A stretch of DNA of 32,971 nucleotides from Polyangiaceae bacterium (GCA_027009115.1 JALVDI010000273.1:1-32971), one strand, 5' to 3'; positions 7,176-15,698 are shown, counted from the stretch's first letter. The notes: generated from the letters alone by a model not told the origin. A program made the numbers and translations.

Positions 7176-8788
7176 GTCCGCGGGAGGCGTACTCGGACCT
7201 CGGCACCGCCGCCGGGGGCGTCGCCGACCTCGATGCGGCCTTCGTGTCCGTCGACGATCTGCTTGACCAGGGCGAGGCCCAGGCCGATGCCGTGGTCGCG
7301 ATTGCTGTAGAACATCTCGAAAAGGCGCTCGCGATCGGCGGCGGGGATCCCCGGTCCCTGGTCGCGCACGAGAATCGTGACTTGGTCGCGGTCGCCGTCG
7401 ATCTCAACGGTGACGACTCCCCCCAGGGGCGATGCCTGGACGGCATTCTTCAGGAGGTTCCACAAGAGCTGCCGGAGTTGGTTGGGGTCGACCTCCGCGA
7501 GCACCGGCTCGCCGGCGCGTTGCAGCTCGATCGTCACGGACCCGAGGGTGCTGTCGGTGCGGGCCACGGCGGCGAGCTCCTCGGCGAGGGCGGCCACGTC
7601 GACCTCCGTAGGTCGCGGCCGGCTCGGGCGGCTCAGGTCGAGCATGGTTGTGACGAGCTCGTTGAGCCGGTCCACCTCTTTGAGGACGATTTGGATGAGG
7701 TGCTGATCCTCTGGGCCGAGCTGGGGCAGCTCGGAGAACATTTGCACCGACCCCGAGATGGAGCCCAGCGGGTTGCGGATTTCGTGGGCGAGGGCCGCGG
7801 CGAGGCGGCCCAGAGCGGCGAGGCGTTCGGCGCGCTCGGCCTGTTCGCGGAGCGCCCGGATCTCGGTCAGGTCCTGGAAGACGAGGAGAAAGCCGTCGCC
7901 GCCCCGCAGCGGTGTGCGCGTGAACCCGACGGGGAACTCTTCGCCGTCGGGCCTCCGCGCAATCGACTCGCCGCGGCCCTCCCCCGTCGCGCCGGGGATG
8001 AGGCGCTTGACATCGGTGCCGGCGAGCGTCTCAGGGCTGGCGCCGAGCATCGCCGCACCTGCAGGGTTGACGGTTCGCACCCGTCCGCTGGCGTCCGTGG
8101 TGAGAAGGCCCGCGTTCATCGAACGGACGATGTCCTCGTTGAGGCGGGCGAGCGCGGCGGCTTCGGCCTCGGCCTCGGCGAGGCGGCCTCCCGTCTGCGA
8201 GAGGCGGTCGGCGAGACTGCCGGCGAGGAGCGCGACGAGGCCCAAGCCCACACCGTTCGAGAGCAGAGCGTAGCCGAGCTCGGAGCGCGTCGGATCGTAG
8301 GCGTGAGGCCGCTGGTCCGGCGGATGCGGAATCAAGCCGCTCGTGACCGCGTAGGCCACGGCGAGGTAGCCCAGCAGCGCGAGCCCCGCGATGGTGCGGG
8401 AGGCGGCCGGGCCGAGGGTCATCGCCGCCGCCAGGATCGGGATGCCGTAGAGCACCGTGAAGGGGCTGCCGGCAGCACCCGAAAGATAGACCAGGAAGGT
8501 CGTGGACAGCAGATCCCAGCCCACCTGTGCGTAGGCGTTGGCCTTCAGGTGCTCACCGCCGAGGAGGGCGCCGGCGAAGAGCGCCGAGGCCGCGTAGATG
8601 GCGATGGTGAGCCCGATGAGGGCGGCGGGCGTGAAACCCGAGTAGCCCGCTGTGCGCGTGTCGACCGTCAGCAGGAGGGTCCCGCCGAGCAGCAGAGTGG
8701 CGACGAGTACGCGGCCGGCGACGAGCCACTGAAGGCGCCGCCGGAGCGCCGCCTGGCCGGGGCGCGGCCCAGGGCCTGGGGCTTCCAT
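7139..8788 (-). CDS. pilS: PilS-type membrane sensor histidine kinase
   Basis: This 549-residue kinase has the PilS layout. About six TM helices lie in residues 20-195, a PAS domain at about 215-310 ('MNAGLLTTDASGRVRTVNPAG'), then HisKA with the phospho-acceptor His335 in 'LAHEIRNPLGSISGSVQ', and a HATPase domain with N box 'NLLKNAVQAS', G1 'DQGPGIP' and G2 'GIGLGLALVKQIVDGHEG'. PilS phosphorylates the NtrC-type regulator PilR, which drives sigma54-dependent pilA expression. Its position 8 nt after pilC supports the assignment. No pilR is in the window; the convergent lipase gene follows and its end overlaps pilS by 37 nt. Confidence 0.87.
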   Translation of the reverse strand: MEAPGPGPRPGQAALRRRLQWLVAGRVLVATLLLGGTLLLTVDTRTAGYSGFTPAALIGLTIAIYAASALFAGALLGGEHLKANAYAQVGWDLLSTTFLVYLSGAAGSPFTVLYGIPILAAAMTLGPAASRTIAGLALLGYLAVAYAVTSGLIPHPPDQRPHAYDPTRSELGYALLSNGVGLGLVALLAGSLADRLSQTGGRLAEAEAEAAALARLNEDIVRSMNAGLLTTDASGRVRTVNPAGAAMLGASPETLAGTDVKRLIPGATGEGRGESIARRPDGEEFPVGFTRTPLRGGDGFLLVFQDLTEIRALREQAERAERLAALGRLAAALAHEIRNPLGSISGSVQMFSELPQLGPEDQHLIQIVLKEVDRLNELVTTMLDLSRPSRPRPTEVDVAALAEELAAVARTDSTLGSVTIELQRAGEPVLAEVDPNQLRQLLWNLLKNAVQASPLGGVVTVEIDGDRDQVTILVRDQGPGIPAADRERLFEMFYSNRDHGIGLGLALVKQIVDGHEGRIEVGDAPGGGAEVRVRLPRTQRPASASTTVC

Positions 8789-8796
8789 GGAGGCCG

Positions 8797-10008
8797 TTAG
8801 TTTGCCTGGACCTTACCGGCAATCTCGAAGATCGGCATGTACATGGCGATGAGGATGACGCCGACGATGCCGCCGATGAAGACCATCATCATCGGTTCGA
8901 GCAACGAGGTGAGGGCGGCGACGGCGACGTCCACCTCGTCTTCGTAGAAGTCGGCGATCTTGTTGAGCATGGTGTCCAAGGCGCCGGTCTGCTCGCCGAC
9001 GCCGATCATCTGGACGACCATCGACGGGAACACCTTGGTCTCCATCAGAGGTTCGGCCATCGTCCGGCCTTCGCGGATGCGATCCGCCGTCTTCTGGATG
9101 GCTTCCTCGATGATCACGTTGCCGGAGGCCTGCCCCACGATGTTCATGGCGTCGAGGATGGGGACGCCCGAGCTGAGGAGGGTGCCCAAGGTGCGGGTGA
9201 AGCGCGCGACGGCGATCTTTCGGATGACCGGGCCGATCACGGGCATACCGAGGAAGAGCTTGTGCCAGAAACGCCGTCCGCTCTTGGTCCGGTAGTGGTA
9301 GGTGAGGGCGGTCACGAGGCCTGCGACGGCGAGGAAGATCCACAGAGCATTGCCCAGGAACCACTCGGAGGCGGCGATGACCATCTTCGTCAATCCGGGG
9401 AGGCTGTCCTCGCCGCCGAACTCGGCGAACATGTTCTGGAAGGCGGGGATGACCCAGGTGAGCATCACGATGATGACGACGATCGCCACGCACAACACGC
9501 CGATCGGATACACCATCGCGCCTTTGACCTGGCGCTTGAGCTTGACGCGCTTTTCGATGTAGACGGAAAGGCGCTGCAGGATGGTGTCGAGGATGCCGCC
9601 CATCTCGCCGGCGGCGACCAGGCTGACGTAGAGGTTGTCGAAGACCTTGGGGTGGCGCTTGAGCGCGTCCGAGAAGGTGCCGCCTCCCTCGACGTAGGCC
9701 TTGATGTCCTTTTGGATGGTGCGGAACTGTTTGTTGTCGCCTTGGCTCGAGAGGATCTCTAGACACTGCACGAGGGGCAGGCCCGCGTCGATCATCGTCG
9801 CGAACTGTCGGGTGAAGACCACCAGCTCCTTCTCGGAGACCGGTGAACCGAAGTTGATGTAAATCTCCTTCGGCTTCTTCTTTACCTTGACGGGGTTGAG
9901 CTGCTGGGCCCTGAGCCGAGATTGGACGAGCTCGGCCGTCTCGGCCTCCATCGTCCCTTTTCTCACCTCGCCGTTACGGCCTTTTGCTTCCCACGCCCAC
10001 TCGGCCAT
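8797..10008 (-). CDS. pilC: Type IV pilus inner-membrane platform protein
   Basis: PilC is the polytopic platform on which the PilB and PilT motors act. The 403-residue length is typical. A short N-terminal domain ('AEWAWEAKGRNGEVRKGTME', then a basic 'VKVKKKPKE' stretch) is followed by two T2SF domains (about 60-185 and 262-388), each with 'FTRQFATMIDAGLPL' or 'FTRTLGTLLSSGVPI' signatures, and three TM regions (about 168-195, 220-240, 375-395). ATG 10008 has a strong SD (GGAGG, 4-5 nt away). It has its own promoter-like sequence upstream and is followed 8 nt later by pilS. Confidence 0.95.
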   Translation of the reverse strand: MAEWAWEAKGRNGEVRKGTMEAETAELVQSRLRAQQLNPVKVKKKPKEIYINFGSPVSEKELVVFTRQFATMIDAGLPLVQCLEILSSQGDNKQFRTIQKDIKAYVEGGGTFSDALKRHPKVFDNLYVSLVAAGEMGGILDTILQRLSVYIEKRVKLKRQVKGAMVYPIGVLCVAIVVIIVMLTWVIPAFQNMFAEFGGEDSLPGLTKMVIAASEWFLGNALWIFLAVAGLVTALTYHYRTKSGRRFWHKLFLGMPVIGPVIRKIAVARFTRTLGTLLSSGVPILDAMNIVGQASGNVIIEEAIQKTADRIREGRTMAEPLMETKVFPSMVVQMIGVGEQTGALDTMLNKIADFYEDEVDVAVAALTSLLEPMMMVFIGGIVGVILIAMYMPIFEIAGKVQAN

Positions 10009-10018
10009 GCGACCTCCA

Positions 10019-10036
10019 GGTGCGCTCGAACGCACC
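10019..10036 (-). promoter_or_regulatory. Leader hairpin abutting the pilC ribosome-binding site
   Basis: GGTGCG and CGCACC form a perfect 6-bp stem with a 6-nt loop. On the mRNA it ends 1 nt before the GGAGG of pilC. It could limit or protect ribosome access; no ligand is suggested by the sequence. Confidence 0.35.
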
Positions 10037-10051
10037 CCCTCGACAACGGCT

Positions 10052-10067
10052 CCATCCTAATGGATGG
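10052..10067. promoter_or_regulatory. Inverted repeat over the pilC -10 region (operator-like)
   Basis: CCATCC-TAAT-GGATGG is a perfect 6-bp inverted repeat with a 4-nt centre. It covers the candidate -10 box (10054-10059) of pilC, so a bound protein would block transcription. No regulator for it can be named. Confidence 0.35.
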
Positions 10068-10083
10068 CAGTCCTGGCGGTCAA
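10054..10083 (-). promoter_or_regulatory. Sigma70-like promoter for pilC-pilS
   Basis: On the minus strand TTGACC (10078-10083) is followed after 18 nt by TAGGAT (10054-10059). The -35 matches five of six and the -10 four of six consensus bases. The predicted transcript start is near 10047, giving a leader of about 39 nt that includes the hairpin at 10019-10036. Confidence 0.45.
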
Positions 10084-10120
10084 AGCCGGCGCAAACTTCC
10101 AGGGGTCCGGGACGGCGGGC

Positions 10121-11794
10121 TCATCTGCGATAGGGGTTGAAGATGAGGTCGTCGGCGGCGCTCATGGTGGGGGCGGCGCTCATGGTGGGGGCGGCGCTCA
10201 TGGTGGGGGCGGCGCTCATGGTGGGGGCGGCGCTCGTCGGCTGCATGGCCGGCTCCGTGGTCGGCTCGTCGTGGCGGCGCGCGCGCTCCCCCCGGCGGCC
10301 TCGTCGGGGCCTGCGGCCTGTCCGATGCCTCGACGAACGATCGCTGGGTTCTTCGCTCCGTTCGGCTCGCTCTTCGGCGGCCTGAGCGGTCCCTGCGTTC
10401 GGCTCGGTGGGCCCCTCCTCACCGGTCTCGTCGGCGGCGGCTTCCTCCTGCGCCCCAGCGAGATCCGCGGCAGGCTCGCTCGCCATGGCCGGCGGTGGAG
10501 GTGGGTCTTGCGCGCCTCGAGCTTCGTCCGGCACCACCGTCGGCGCGGGCTGTGCCGTCGCCTCCTCGGGCGCGGGCTCCCGGCCCTCGAAGAGCACGGC
10601 GGCCGCCGCGCCCGCCAACAGCAGGGCCGCAGCCACCCCCCAGAACACGCCACGCCTCTTGGCTTCGTTCCGCCCTGACTCGGGCGCGGCCGTGAGGGTG
10701 ACGGCGTCGGGGGCCGGCCGGTGTGGGACCGAGAGGTTGGAGCGGCTTCCGTCTCGGGGGATCGGCATCGCGGCCTCGCCGATCTCGGAGTGGCCGAGGC
10801 GTTCGATCGCCGCGCGCACCCGGGCCCGCTGCTCGTCGAGCTTCTCCCCGAGTCGGTCGCGCACCTCGCCCCCGACCTGCCGAGGGGTCGCGATCCCCGG
10901 ACCGCTCATCGCCACCGCTTCGAGCGCCTCGGCGAATTCGTCCGCCGACTGGAAGCGAGCTTCCGGGTCACGGTCGAGGGCCTTGGTGAGCAGCTCGTCG
11001 AAAGGCGCGAGCTCGGGGTAGAACTCGGAAACCGACGGGATCGGTTCCTGAAGGATCTTGTTCAGCGTCGAGGCGTTGTTCTGACCGCGGAAGAGGCGCC
11101 GTCCGGTCAGGGATTCCCACAGGATGATGCCCATCGAGAACAAGTCCGAGCGCTGGTCGGCAAAGCCCGTCGAGGCCTGCTCCGGCGCCATGTAGGCCAG
11201 CTTGCCTTTGAACTGTCCGGCGCGGGTCGAGGTGAGGCGTTTCTCGGCCTTGGCGACGCCGAAGTCCGTGATGCGGCCGATGCCGTCCACGCCGACCATG
11301 ATGTTGTGCGGCGAGACGTCGCGGTGGACGAGGTGCAGCGGCTCCCCCTGCTCATCGCACAGGCGGTGTGCCGCTCCAAGGCCCCCGAGAGCATCCAGGA
11401 CCACGCGAACCGTGACGGGGATGTCCAAGCGCGCGCCGGCGCGGGCGGCGGCGGTGAGCAGCGCGCCGAGGTGGTCCCCCTCGATGTACTCCATCACGAG
11501 GAAGAAGCCGTCGCCTTCGGTGTCGCTGATGTCCAGTGTCGGTACGACGTTCGGGTGTCGGATCCGGGCAGCGAGGCGTGCCTCGTCCAAGAACATCGAG
11601 ATGAACTCTTCTTCGTAGGCGAGGTGCGGGTGCAGCACCTTGATCGCCACGAGCCGCTCGAATCCTGCGACGCCGCGGGCGCGCGCCACGTACACGGCGG
11701 CCATCCCGCCGGAGGCGAGCTGTGTGAGCACTTCGTAACGGCCGAGCTGCCGGCCGGCCATGTTGCGGGCGAGGTCTTGCGCCGCGGCTGTCAA
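10121..11794 (-). CDS. Transmembrane Hanks-type Ser/Thr protein kinase
   Basis: This is a 557-residue kinase. The domain (about 20-290) has the glycine loop 'LASGGMAAVY', Lys52 in VAIKVL, a catalytic loop 'HRDVSPHNIMV' (Asp159), DFG (177-179) and MAPEQAS, so it should be active. A linker leads to one TM helix (about 382-402), then a predicted periplasmic tail rich in Pro, Ala, Glu and Arg. The tail ends in four copies of a 6-residue repeat (SAAPTM) and the terminus 'IFNPYRR'. The start is TTG 11794, chosen because GGAGG lies 7 nt before it and it overlaps the upstream stop (TTGA); ATG 11761 has no SD. Substrates are unknown. Its place between pilT and pilC suggests, but does not prove, a link to pili. 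Confidence 0.9.
   Translation of the reverse strand: MTAAAQDLARNMAGRQLGRYEVLTQLASGGMAAVYVARARGVAGFERLVAIKVLHPHLAYEEEFISMFLDEARLAARIRHPNVVPTLDISDTEGDGFFLVMEYIEGDHLGALLTAAARAGARLDIPVTVRVVLDALGGLGAAHRLCDEQGEPLHLVHRDVSPHNIMVGVDGIGRITDFGVAKAEKRLTSTRAGQFKGKLAYMAPEQASTGFADQRSDLFSMGIILWESLTGRRLFRGQNNASTLNKILQEPIPSVSEFYPELAPFDELLTKALDRDPEARFQSADEFAEALEAVAMSGPGIATPRQVGGEVRDRLGEKLDEQRARVRAAIERLGHSEIGEAAMPIPRDGSRSNLSVPHRPAPDAVTLTAAPESGRNEAKRRGVFWGVAAALLLAGAAAAVLFEGREPAPEEATAQPAPTVVPDEARGAQDPPPPPAMASEPAADLAGAQEEAAADETGEEGPTEPNAGTAQAAEERAERSEEPSDRSSRHRTGRRPRRGRRGERARRHDEPTTEPAMQPTSAAPTMSAAPTMSAAPTMSAAPTMSAADDLIFNPYRR
10155..10235 (-). repeat. 18-bp tandem repeat in the kinase tail
   Basis: Four near-perfect 18-bp units start at 10161, 10179, 10197 and 10215 and encode SAAPTM hexapeptides. 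Codon use is the same in every copy, so the array expanded recently at the DNA level. Confidence 0.92.
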
Positions 11795-12783
11795 AACGAG
11801 CCCTCCAGCGCGAGGCCGGCTCCGGCCGGGCCCACGCCGAGGGAGGGGCGGAGGCGTCCGCGCGCTTCGGCTGAGTCCTCGCGGCCACCCCAGTCGGTGA
11901 AGATCGCTGCGAGCAGTGTGACGGTGGCCAGGCCCGCGGTCACACCGATGAGGGCGTTGGTTCGCTTCTCGGCTCGCTGTCCTTCGTCGAGGAGGGACGA
12001 GGCCCGCGGGAAGTCGAGCGCCCCCATGGTGCGCTCCTCACGGGCCGCCGTCTCGTAGTCGTCGTTGATCGCCAGGGTGTCGAGGCCCGACCAGATCAGC
12101 AGGGCCCCGGCGCCCGCGGTGAGCACGAGGGAGGTCACGAAGAGGGCGGGGCGAATGCCGCCGCGCTCGGGTTCGGTGGGGGGCACCGGGGTAGGACTGG
12201 GCTCCTCGTCCAAACCTTGGTCGTCTTCGGGCGGCGGGAGCGCCGGTCCCTCGGGCCGTTCGAAGCGGAGCGTGCGTTGCTCCCCGGCGCTGCCGGTCAT
12301 CGTTTGGGTGCGCGTGCCGTTGTCGAAGACCGCGCCGACCGTCACTTCGCGGCCTGGCTCGACGAAGAATGCAGGGTGGGCCATCAGCGCCCCGTCGAGC
12401 TCCACGGTGCATTCGGCGTCGCAGGTGACCTCGACGTAGACGAAGCGCTCGCGGGCCTCGTCGACGACTTGCTGCGCCTCGTCGACTTCTGGGGCGTCGG
12501 GCCATTTGCCGATGAGCCGCAGCGCGAGGGTGCCGGCCCGGAGCTCGTTGCCGGCTCGCCGATGGGCGCGGATGGCCTGAAGCACCACCGGTGCGGCGGG
12601 GACCAAGTTGTTGGCCATCTCAAACCAGCGCGCGGCGGCGGGGTAGTCCCCCTCGAGGTAGGCGGCAGACCCGCGGTCGAAGGCATCGGCGGCTGCCTGA
12701 CGATCACTCGCCGACTGCGCCGCGGCGGACGCAGTCAGGATGGTCGCCGCCGCGACGACCCCGAGCCTACTCAGGCGAGACAT
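11791..12783 (-). CDS. TPR/PEGA-like envelope protein with two TM segments
   Basis: This 330-residue protein has a cleavable signal peptide (about 1-23, ending ASAAAQS). A TPR-like helical region follows (30-115: 'AFDRGSAAYLEGDYPAAARWFEMAN'), then a PEGA-like beta domain (116-175) starting 'VEVTCDAECTVELDG', whose Cys121/Cys125 may form a disulfide. An acidic Pro-rich linker and two TM helices (about 211-232 and 276-296) come next, and the C-terminus is 'LRPSLGVGPAGAGLALEGSF'. Proteins of this design are frequent beside Ser/Thr kinases in Myxococcota; the role is unknown. Its stop overlaps the kinase start (TTGA), implying translational coupling and related function. ATG 12783 is chosen because the signal peptide begins there. 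Confidence 0.8.
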   Translation of the reverse strand: MSRLSRLGVVAAATILTASAAAQSASDRQAAADAFDRGSAAYLEGDYPAAARWFEMANNLVPAAPVVLQAIRAHRRAGNELRAGTLALRLIGKWPDAPEVDEAQQVVDEARERFVYVEVTCDAECTVELDGALMAHPAFFVEPGREVTVGAVFDNGTRTQTMTGSAGEQRTLRFERPEGPALPPPEDDQGLDEEPSPTPVPPTEPERGGIRPALFVTSLVLTAGAGALLIWSGLDTLAINDDYETAAREERTMGALDFPRASSLLDEGQRAEKRTNALIGVTAGLATVTLLAAIFTDWGGREDSAEARGRLRPSLGVGPAGAGLALEGSF

Positions 12784-13007
12784 GAACCCAAATCCCCGAA
12801 ACGAATCAGAAATAGAATGGCGCTTGCGCGACGTCGGCGTCAAGGCCGGCGGGGCCAGCAGCCCGCCTCAACACCTCTTCGTGCAGCTCGGGGCCGAGGA
12901 CACCGTCCTCCGCGACGCATCGTGCTTTGAAATCCTCAAGATTCTCACGCCAGGCAGCATCCAGGGGCTCTCTCGCGACCGCGATCCATCCACGGGGGGG
13001 CGGACTG
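12784..13007. other. Intergenic region between pilT and the TPR/PEGA gene
   Basis: A 224-nt gap on a minus-strand block. Near the downstream gene the minus strand has TTGACG (12838-12843) and the AT-rich stretch CATTCTATTTCTGATT (about 12802-12819). The spacing to the best -10-like hexamer (20 nt) is poor. A promoter for the TPR/PEGA-kinase pair is likely here, but I cannot place it. No clear terminator follows pilT. Confidence 0.4.
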
Positions 13008-14132
13008 CTAGCGGCCGCGGGGCCGGCGTTGCCCGCCGCCGGCGTGGGATTGGTTCTCGATCATCTGCTGGAGCTCCGCCGGCTCGGGGGAGCGCCCGAG
13101 GGCCTCATCGAGGGCGATCACCCCTTGTCGGTAGAGCTTGTAGAGCGCCTGGTTCATCGTCTGCATGCCGCTTTGACCCTGGCCCGTCTGCATCAGGCCG
13201 TAGATCTGGTGGATCTTGTTCTCGCGGATGAGGTTTCGGATGGCGTAGTTCGGGATCATCACCTCCGCGGCCATGGCGCGCCCGGGGCCGTCGGCCCGAG
13301 GCAGCAGCATCTGGGTGACGACCGCCTGCAGAACAAAGCTGAGCTGGGCGCGGATCTGCGGCTGTTGATGGGGCGGGAACACATCGATGACGCGGTTGAT
13401 CGACTGGACGGCGCTGTTCGTGTGGAGCGTGGCGAAGACCAGGTGCCCCGTCTCGGAGATGGTCATGGCGGCCTCGATGGTCTCGAGGTCGCGCATCTCC
13501 CCGACGAGGACGACGTCGGGGTCCTGTCGAAGCACGTACTTGAGCGCGCCCTTGAACGAGGCCGTGTCGGCGCCGACCTCCCGTTGGTTGACGACGCAGA
13601 GCTTGTTCATGTGGAGGTACTCGATCGGGTCCTCCACGGTCATGATGTGCTGGCGCCGTTCGGAGTTGATCCGGTCGATCATCGCCGCAAGCGTTGTCGA
13701 CTTACCGGAGCCGGTGGGACCGGTGACGAGCACGAGCCCACGGGGGAGGGTGCAGAGGTCGCGCACGACGGGAGGCACGTTCAGCTCCTCGAGTGTCCGG
13801 ATCTTGAAGGGGATGGCGCGAAACGCGCCGGCGACGGCGCCGCGCTGCATGAACACGTTGGCGCGGAAGCGGGACAGCCCCTTGACACCGAAGCTGAAGT
13901 CGAGCTCGTTGTGCTTTTCGAACTTGATCTTCTGCTCCTCGGTCATGACCTCGTAGCAGAGATACTTCGTCTCGACGGGGCCGAGGGGAGGGGTCCGTAG
14001 CTGCACGAGGGAGCCGTCGATGCGCAGCTGAGGTGGCGTTCCGGTGGTGACGTGGAGGTCGGACGCACCTCGCTGAATCATCACCTGGAGGAGCTGCCGA
14101 AGGCTGATACGAGGGCGTTCGTCCTGGTGCAT
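13008..14132 (-). CDS. pilT: Type IV pilus retraction ATPase
   Basis: PilT is the hexameric cytoplasmic motor that depolymerises pili. The 374-residue product has the N-terminal PAS-like domain, Walker A GPTGSGKST (138-146), an Asp box 'TVEDPIEYLH', Walker B 'DPDVVLVGEMRD' with catalytic Glu212, a His box 'GHLVFATLHT', and the retraction-specific AIRNLIRE (297-304), which separates PilT from PilB. ATG 14132 is preferred over GTG 14147 because a TATCCT box ends 6 nt upstream, fitting the leaderless pattern; neither has an SD. It follows the FAD-protein gene by 30 nt. No pilB is in the window. Confidence 0.96.
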   Translation of the reverse strand: MHQDERPRISLRQLLQVMIQRGASDLHVTTGTPPQLRIDGSLVQLRTPPLGPVETKYLCYEVMTEEQKIKFEKHNELDFSFGVKGLSRFRANVFMQRGAVAGAFRAIPFKIRTLEELNVPPVVRDLCTLPRGLVLVTGPTGSGKSTTLAAMIDRINSERRQHIMTVEDPIEYLHMNKLCVVNQREVGADTASFKGALKYVLRQDPDVVLVGEMRDLETIEAAMTISETGHLVFATLHTNSAVQSINRVIDVFPPHQQPQIRAQLSFVLQAVVTQMLLPRADGPGRAMAAEVMIPNYAIRNLIRENKIHQIYGLMQTGQGQSGMQTMNQALYKLYRQGVIALDEALGRSPEPAELQQMIENQSHAGGGQRRPRGR

Positions 14133-14138
14133 GGAGCG

Positions 14139-14144
14139 AGGATA
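14139..14144 (-). promoter_or_regulatory. Candidate -10 box of pilT
   Basis: TATCCT on the minus strand ends 6 nt before ATG 14132. No SD is present. It would let pilT be transcribed separately from the purM-purN-FAD genes. Confidence 0.38.
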
Positions 14145-14162
14145 CACCGGGCGCGGCCACGC

Positions 14163-15698
14163 TCAGATCTCGATCTTCGTCCACAGGCCGCGTCGCATCC
14201 ATTCCTTGCGCCGGTCCGATCGGGTGACCAGCCGCGCCGTCGACCAGGCCGTGAGGAACGCGCCTTCGTCGCCGAGACCGGGCGCCACGTGCGGGGAGCA
14301 GAGGAGCAGCCGGCGGATCGGGGTGCGAATGGGGAATGCGAAGACCCCGAGGGTGCCGCGGACCGGGTAGCCGTAGAGCGCCTCCATCGTCGCGGGGCCC
14401 CGCGACCAAGGCTCGTCGGGGGCGATGATCGTCCCGGCGCGGAGATCGTGCACTTCGACACCGTCGTGCGGCGAGTCCACCAGGTGGATGTGTCGATCGA
14501 TGAAGGGCGCGAGCTCACCCAAGGCCGCAAGCAGTCGCTGCCGCATGCTCGCCACGTACCCGGGGATTTCCTCGACGCCGCGGCGCGGGAGGAGTGCCTC
14601 GAGGGTCATCGTCCTCAGGCCGTCCGGCCCTTGCGGTGCGATGTCGACGCGCAGGGCGGAGTCGCTGCCGGCGGAGAGACGCCCCGGGTCGCGCACGTAG
14701 AAGACGTCGCGGGCCATGCCTTCGGGGACACCTTCGGCGTCGACGAGCACGTTGAGCGTGTAGCGAAACCAGCGCGGTGTGGGCTCCCCGAGGCGCTCGA
14801 AGAGGTCGGCGAGGGCACCGCGCTCGGGGAGCAGGCGGAGGAGCGAGTCCAGCTCGCGGGCGTGGGCGACGAAGCTGCATCCCACCTCTTCGCCGGAGCC
14901 CGCCAAGCGCAGCCCCACGACGGCGCCGCGCCGGACGAGGAGTCTGTCGGCGCTCTCTCGGGGGCGGACCTCGCCGCTGTAGGTGGCGATCCGGTCCAGG
15001 AGAGCCTGGTGCAGCCATCCGGCACCCCCGTCGAGCTTCACGGCGTGACACCAGGCCCAGTAGAGGCGGGTGAGCGCGAGGGGCACCGGGGGGTCGGCGG
15101 TCATCCCTGAGGAGAAAAGGGCCGGCGCTGTCACGACGGTGCGAAAGGGGTGAGCCTCCGGGAACTCCTCGAAGGGGTCGAGGGCGCTGCCGTCGCGTCC
15201 GAAAGGTTGATGGGCGGTAGCGCGCGCGACCTCGCGACGTTCCAAGAAGGTCTCCGGTGGCCAGAGGAGGTCGCGCTCGAAGGCCCGGTCGAGGGCGGCC
15301 GCGTGGCGTTCGCAGGCGCGTCCGAAGTCCTCGACGGCTCGCTTGACCGTCGGGAACTCGCGCGCGATCTCGCGCTGGAGGGCGTCCGGTTCGAGGGCGA
15401 ACTCAAAGCGGTGCCCCGGCAAGACGACCTGGAAGGCAGGATCGATGGCTACGCTTCGCCGGCGGAAGGATGGATGCAGCGCGAGCTCCGAGAGGGTGCG
15501 CCTTGCGACAGGGCTGTGGGTCGCCAGGAACGAGTGCGCGCGCCGTGGCCACAGGCGGCCCGCGGCTCGGTAGGTCGGAGGTTGCGCGCCCTGCCCCAAG
15601 ACCAGGACACGGAAGCCGCGCCGAGCCAGCAGTGCGGCGGCGAGGAGCGCCTCGAAGCCCGTGCCGAGGAAGACGACATCGTAGAAGCGGCGCGTCAC
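14163..15698 (-). CDS. FAD-dependent oxidoreductase-like protein
   Basis: This 511-residue protein starts with a dinucleotide-binding fold, 'VVFLGTGFEALLAAALLARR' (about 8-27), in the GxGxxA form used for FAD in phytoene-desaturase and amine-oxidase-like enzymes. The 'GFRVLVL' strand follows. A second FAD-contact segment may lie near the C-terminus ('CSPHVAPGLGDEGAFLTAWSTARLV'). No signal peptide or TM helix is clear. I cannot assign a substrate; the middle matches no family I recognise. GTG 15698 overlaps the purN stop (GTGA), with GGAG just upstream, and pilT follows after 30 nt. The link to purine synthesis or pili is unclear. Confidence 0.75.
   Translation of the reverse strand: MTRRFYDVVFLGTGFEALLAAALLARRGFRVLVLGQGAQPPTYRAAGRLWPRRAHSFLATHSPVARRTLSELALHPSFRRRSVAIDPAFQVVLPGHRFEFALEPDALQREIAREFPTVKRAVEDFGRACERHAAALDRAFERDLLWPPETFLERREVARATAHQPFGRDGSALDPFEEFPEAHPFRTVVTAPALFSSGMTADPPVPLALTRLYWAWCHAVKLDGGAGWLHQALLDRIATYSGEVRPRESADRLLVRRGAVVGLRLAGSGEEVGCSFVAHARELDSLLRLLPERGALADLFERLGEPTPRWFRYTLNVLVDAEGVPEGMARDVFYVRDPGRLSAGSDSALRVDIAPQGPDGLRTMTLEALLPRRGVEEIPGYVASMRQRLLAALGELAPFIDRHIHLVDSPHDGVEVHDLRAGTIIAPDEPWSRGPATMEALYGYPVRGTLGVFAFPIRTPIRRLLLCSPHVAPGLGDEGAFLTAWSTARLVTRSDRRKEWMRRGLWTKIEI

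Noticed and set aside
7244-8800. Open frame of 518 codons on the plus strand opposite pilS
   Set aside because: It is an antisense shadow of pilS; composition is Asp/Glu/Arg/Gly-rich with no domain.
10721-12058. Long open frame (445 codons) on the plus strand opposite the kinase and TPR/PEGA genes
   Set aside because: It is the antisense shadow of two well-supported genes; such frames are common opposite GC-rich coding DNA and this one has no recognisable domain.
12806-13000. A start-less open frame on the minus strand after pilT, with protein-like composition (about 60 codons ending ...QAPFYF)
   Set aside because: It has no ATG, GTG or TTG at its beginning, overlaps the end of pilT in another frame, and has weaker third-position GC than real genes here. 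PilT is already full length, so a frameshifted extension is not needed. It could be a gene remnant.
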